Shown piece by piece: positions 63,260 to 64,000 of a DNA stretch of 64,000 bases. Within the stretch, counting starts at the first letter, position 1. Every line of letters starts with the position of its first letter. Made by a program: the position numbers and the translations under genes. The stretch spans positions 5,797 through 69,796 of the forward strand of contig CAZUGQ010000014.1 in NCBI GenBank assembly GCA_964620125.1, written 5' to 3'. Source of the DNA: OLB6 sp964620125 (GTDB lineage: Bacteria > Bacteroidota > Ignavibacteria > Kapaibacteriales > Kapaibacteriaceae). The notes under the pieces are model-generated. The model did not search any database. It saw nothing but the letters and a program-made list of their open reading frames with translations, and was not told the DNA's origin.

Positions 63260-64000
63260 TCAATCGCTCTTCAGCAAGTAATCGTTGCTTTTCATAGTAA
63301 TGTTTCTGTCTATTTGGAGGAGAGTATCGAGATGAATACTACGCTTGTTGATATCCCACGCTATCAATCTAAATCCCTCATGAAAAGCAGTGTCGAAATC
63401 AATCGAGCTAGCCACGGCGAATAGTGTCTTGTCTATGGTGATAGTGTCAATGGAACGCGCTTGTTGCAAATGCCACACTACCTGTCCATTGTGAGACCAG
63501 TTCATGCGTATGTGGCTCCGCATGTACCCAACGGATGCTTGGTAATAATCGTAGTCGATAGAGTCGCCATTTGGAGTTTCGGTACCAAACCAACGATCGT
63601 CCATTTGATGGATAAACCAATCGCCAATCTCAGTTTCACTGATTGACTTGGCAAGAATTGGAGTAATCCACTTTTGAAATTGCCTTGGAGTTTTTAGTTG
63701 CCGCTTAACTCCAAACGTGCAAACAACTTTCAGGTTGAGCAACGAGTCGAACTTCAGGACGCGAACTGAATCATCAAGCTTTGAATCAAAGTCATCGAAT
63801 TCATTAAGGATGTACACAGAATCGTTATGTATAAACGGGCGGCAAGATCCAATTAGATACCAAGTGTCTGGATGAAGGTCGTCACCATACATTCTCTTGT
63901 GTTCATATCCGTCAGCACCCGGCTTAGATACATGGACTCCAATGAAGCTGACGCGGATCGACCCCTCCTGAGAAGGGTCGATTTTTCGGTCCAGTCTGTG
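63260..64000 (-). CDS. Unknown protein, 5' end beyond the right edge
   Basis: The frame is open from the window edge to the stop at 63260-63262, about 246 codons. The ATG at 63892 has no good start context, and the codons before it (reading IRVSFIGVHVSKPGADGYEHKR) look like continuous protein, so I take the gene to be cut by the window edge. The visible part is rich in Asp, Ser, Ile and aromatic residues (FIHNDSVYILNEFDDFD; DDRWFGTETPNGDSIDYDYY), perhaps beta-propeller-like. No family is recognised. It looks more AT-rich than the genes to its left. It converges with the BNR gene. Confidence 0.55.
   Translation of the reverse strand, partial: HRLDRKIDPSQEGSIRVSFIGVHVSKPGADGYEHKRMYGDDLHPDTWYLIGSCRPFIHNDSVYILNEFDDFDSKLDDSVRVLKFDSLLNLKVVCTFGVKRQLKTPRQFQKWITPILAKSISETEIGDWFIHQMDDRWFGTETPNGDSIDYDYYQASVGYMRSHIRMNWSHNGQVVWHLQQARSIDTITIDKTLFAVASSIDFDTAFHEGFRLIAWDINKRSIHLDTLLQIDRNITMKSNDYLLKSD

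Noticed and set aside
63957..63986. Terminator-like hairpin on the plus strand (ATCGACCC, 10-base loop, GGGTCGAT, T-run)
   Set aside because: It lies inside the open minus-strand frame and is 750 bases after the nearest plus-strand stop. It may be coding coincidence, so I do not call it a terminator.

Overview
The window reads as chromosomal DNA of a Gram-negative bacterium of the Bacteroidota/Chlorobiota superphylum, most likely a Kapabacteria/Ignavibacteria-like lineage. This placement is inferred. It rests on several secreted proteins with type IX secretion (T9SS) style C-terminal domains, Bacteroidota-type promoter elements (TTG-N20-TAnnTTTG) before several genes, a split transketolase, a citrate synthase of the eukaryotic-like type, and class II photolyase. 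There is no prophage, integrase, insertion sequence, CRISPR array or rRNA; one tRNA (Thr, UGU) is present.

Layout. (1) 1-18,036, minus strand: one probable ~18 kb operon of exported proteins. It holds a small T9SS-tailed protein, two giant repetitive fibre-like proteins (2,796 and 2,316 aa) built from shared modules, two small paralogous five-cysteine proteins, a 207-aa secreted protein, and a further fibre-family protein running off the left edge. (2) 18,235-24,268, minus: queC, a thioredoxin-fold protein, then the translation cluster frr-pyrH-tsf-rpsB-rpsI-rplM (listed in map order; transcribed rplM first) with a good promoter. (3) 24,311-29,652, minus: a tightly overlapping housekeeping operon (transketolase N and C subunits, CCA-adding enzyme, gamma-carbonic-anhydrase-like protein, small membrane protein, MEMO1-like protein). 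(4) 29,805-36,009, plus: a large T9SS surface protein, a minimal T9SS-tail protein, and a Cys/Met-metabolism PLP enzyme. (5) 36,061-40,362, minus: PaaN-like dehydrogenase, an unknown membrane protein, alanine dehydrogenase. (6) 40,438-45,335, plus: DegT-type sugar aminotransferase, LiaF-like membrane protein, photolyase, secreted unknown, GmhA, tRNA-Thr. (7) 45,365-47,668, minus: PKD-domain surface protein. (8) 47,724-53,897: rRNA methyltransferase, TPR protein and bacilliredoxin; a YgjP-type metallopeptidase on minus; then an ECF sigma / anti-sigma-barrel / lipoprotein trio. (9) 54,000-63,203: T9SS protein, T9SS-tailed M1 peptidase, ABC-2 permease (minus), citrate synthase, BNR-repeat T9SS protein. 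(10) 63,260 to the right edge, minus: an incomplete unknown gene.

The common thread is the cell envelope: at least seven T9SS-like cargo genes, the giant fibre operon, and candidate surface-glycan genes (DegT, GmhA) that could serve the glycolipid anchoring T9SS cargo (inference). The most unusual items are the giant-fibre operon with its five-cysteine partners, a predicted single polypeptide joining a cytoplasmic anti-sigma domain to an outer-membrane-like beta barrel, and a strongly over-represented dispersed octamer AGCCCCCT/AGGGGGCT (17 copies counted by eye). Gaps over ~100 bases between genes are accounted for in the entries beside them.
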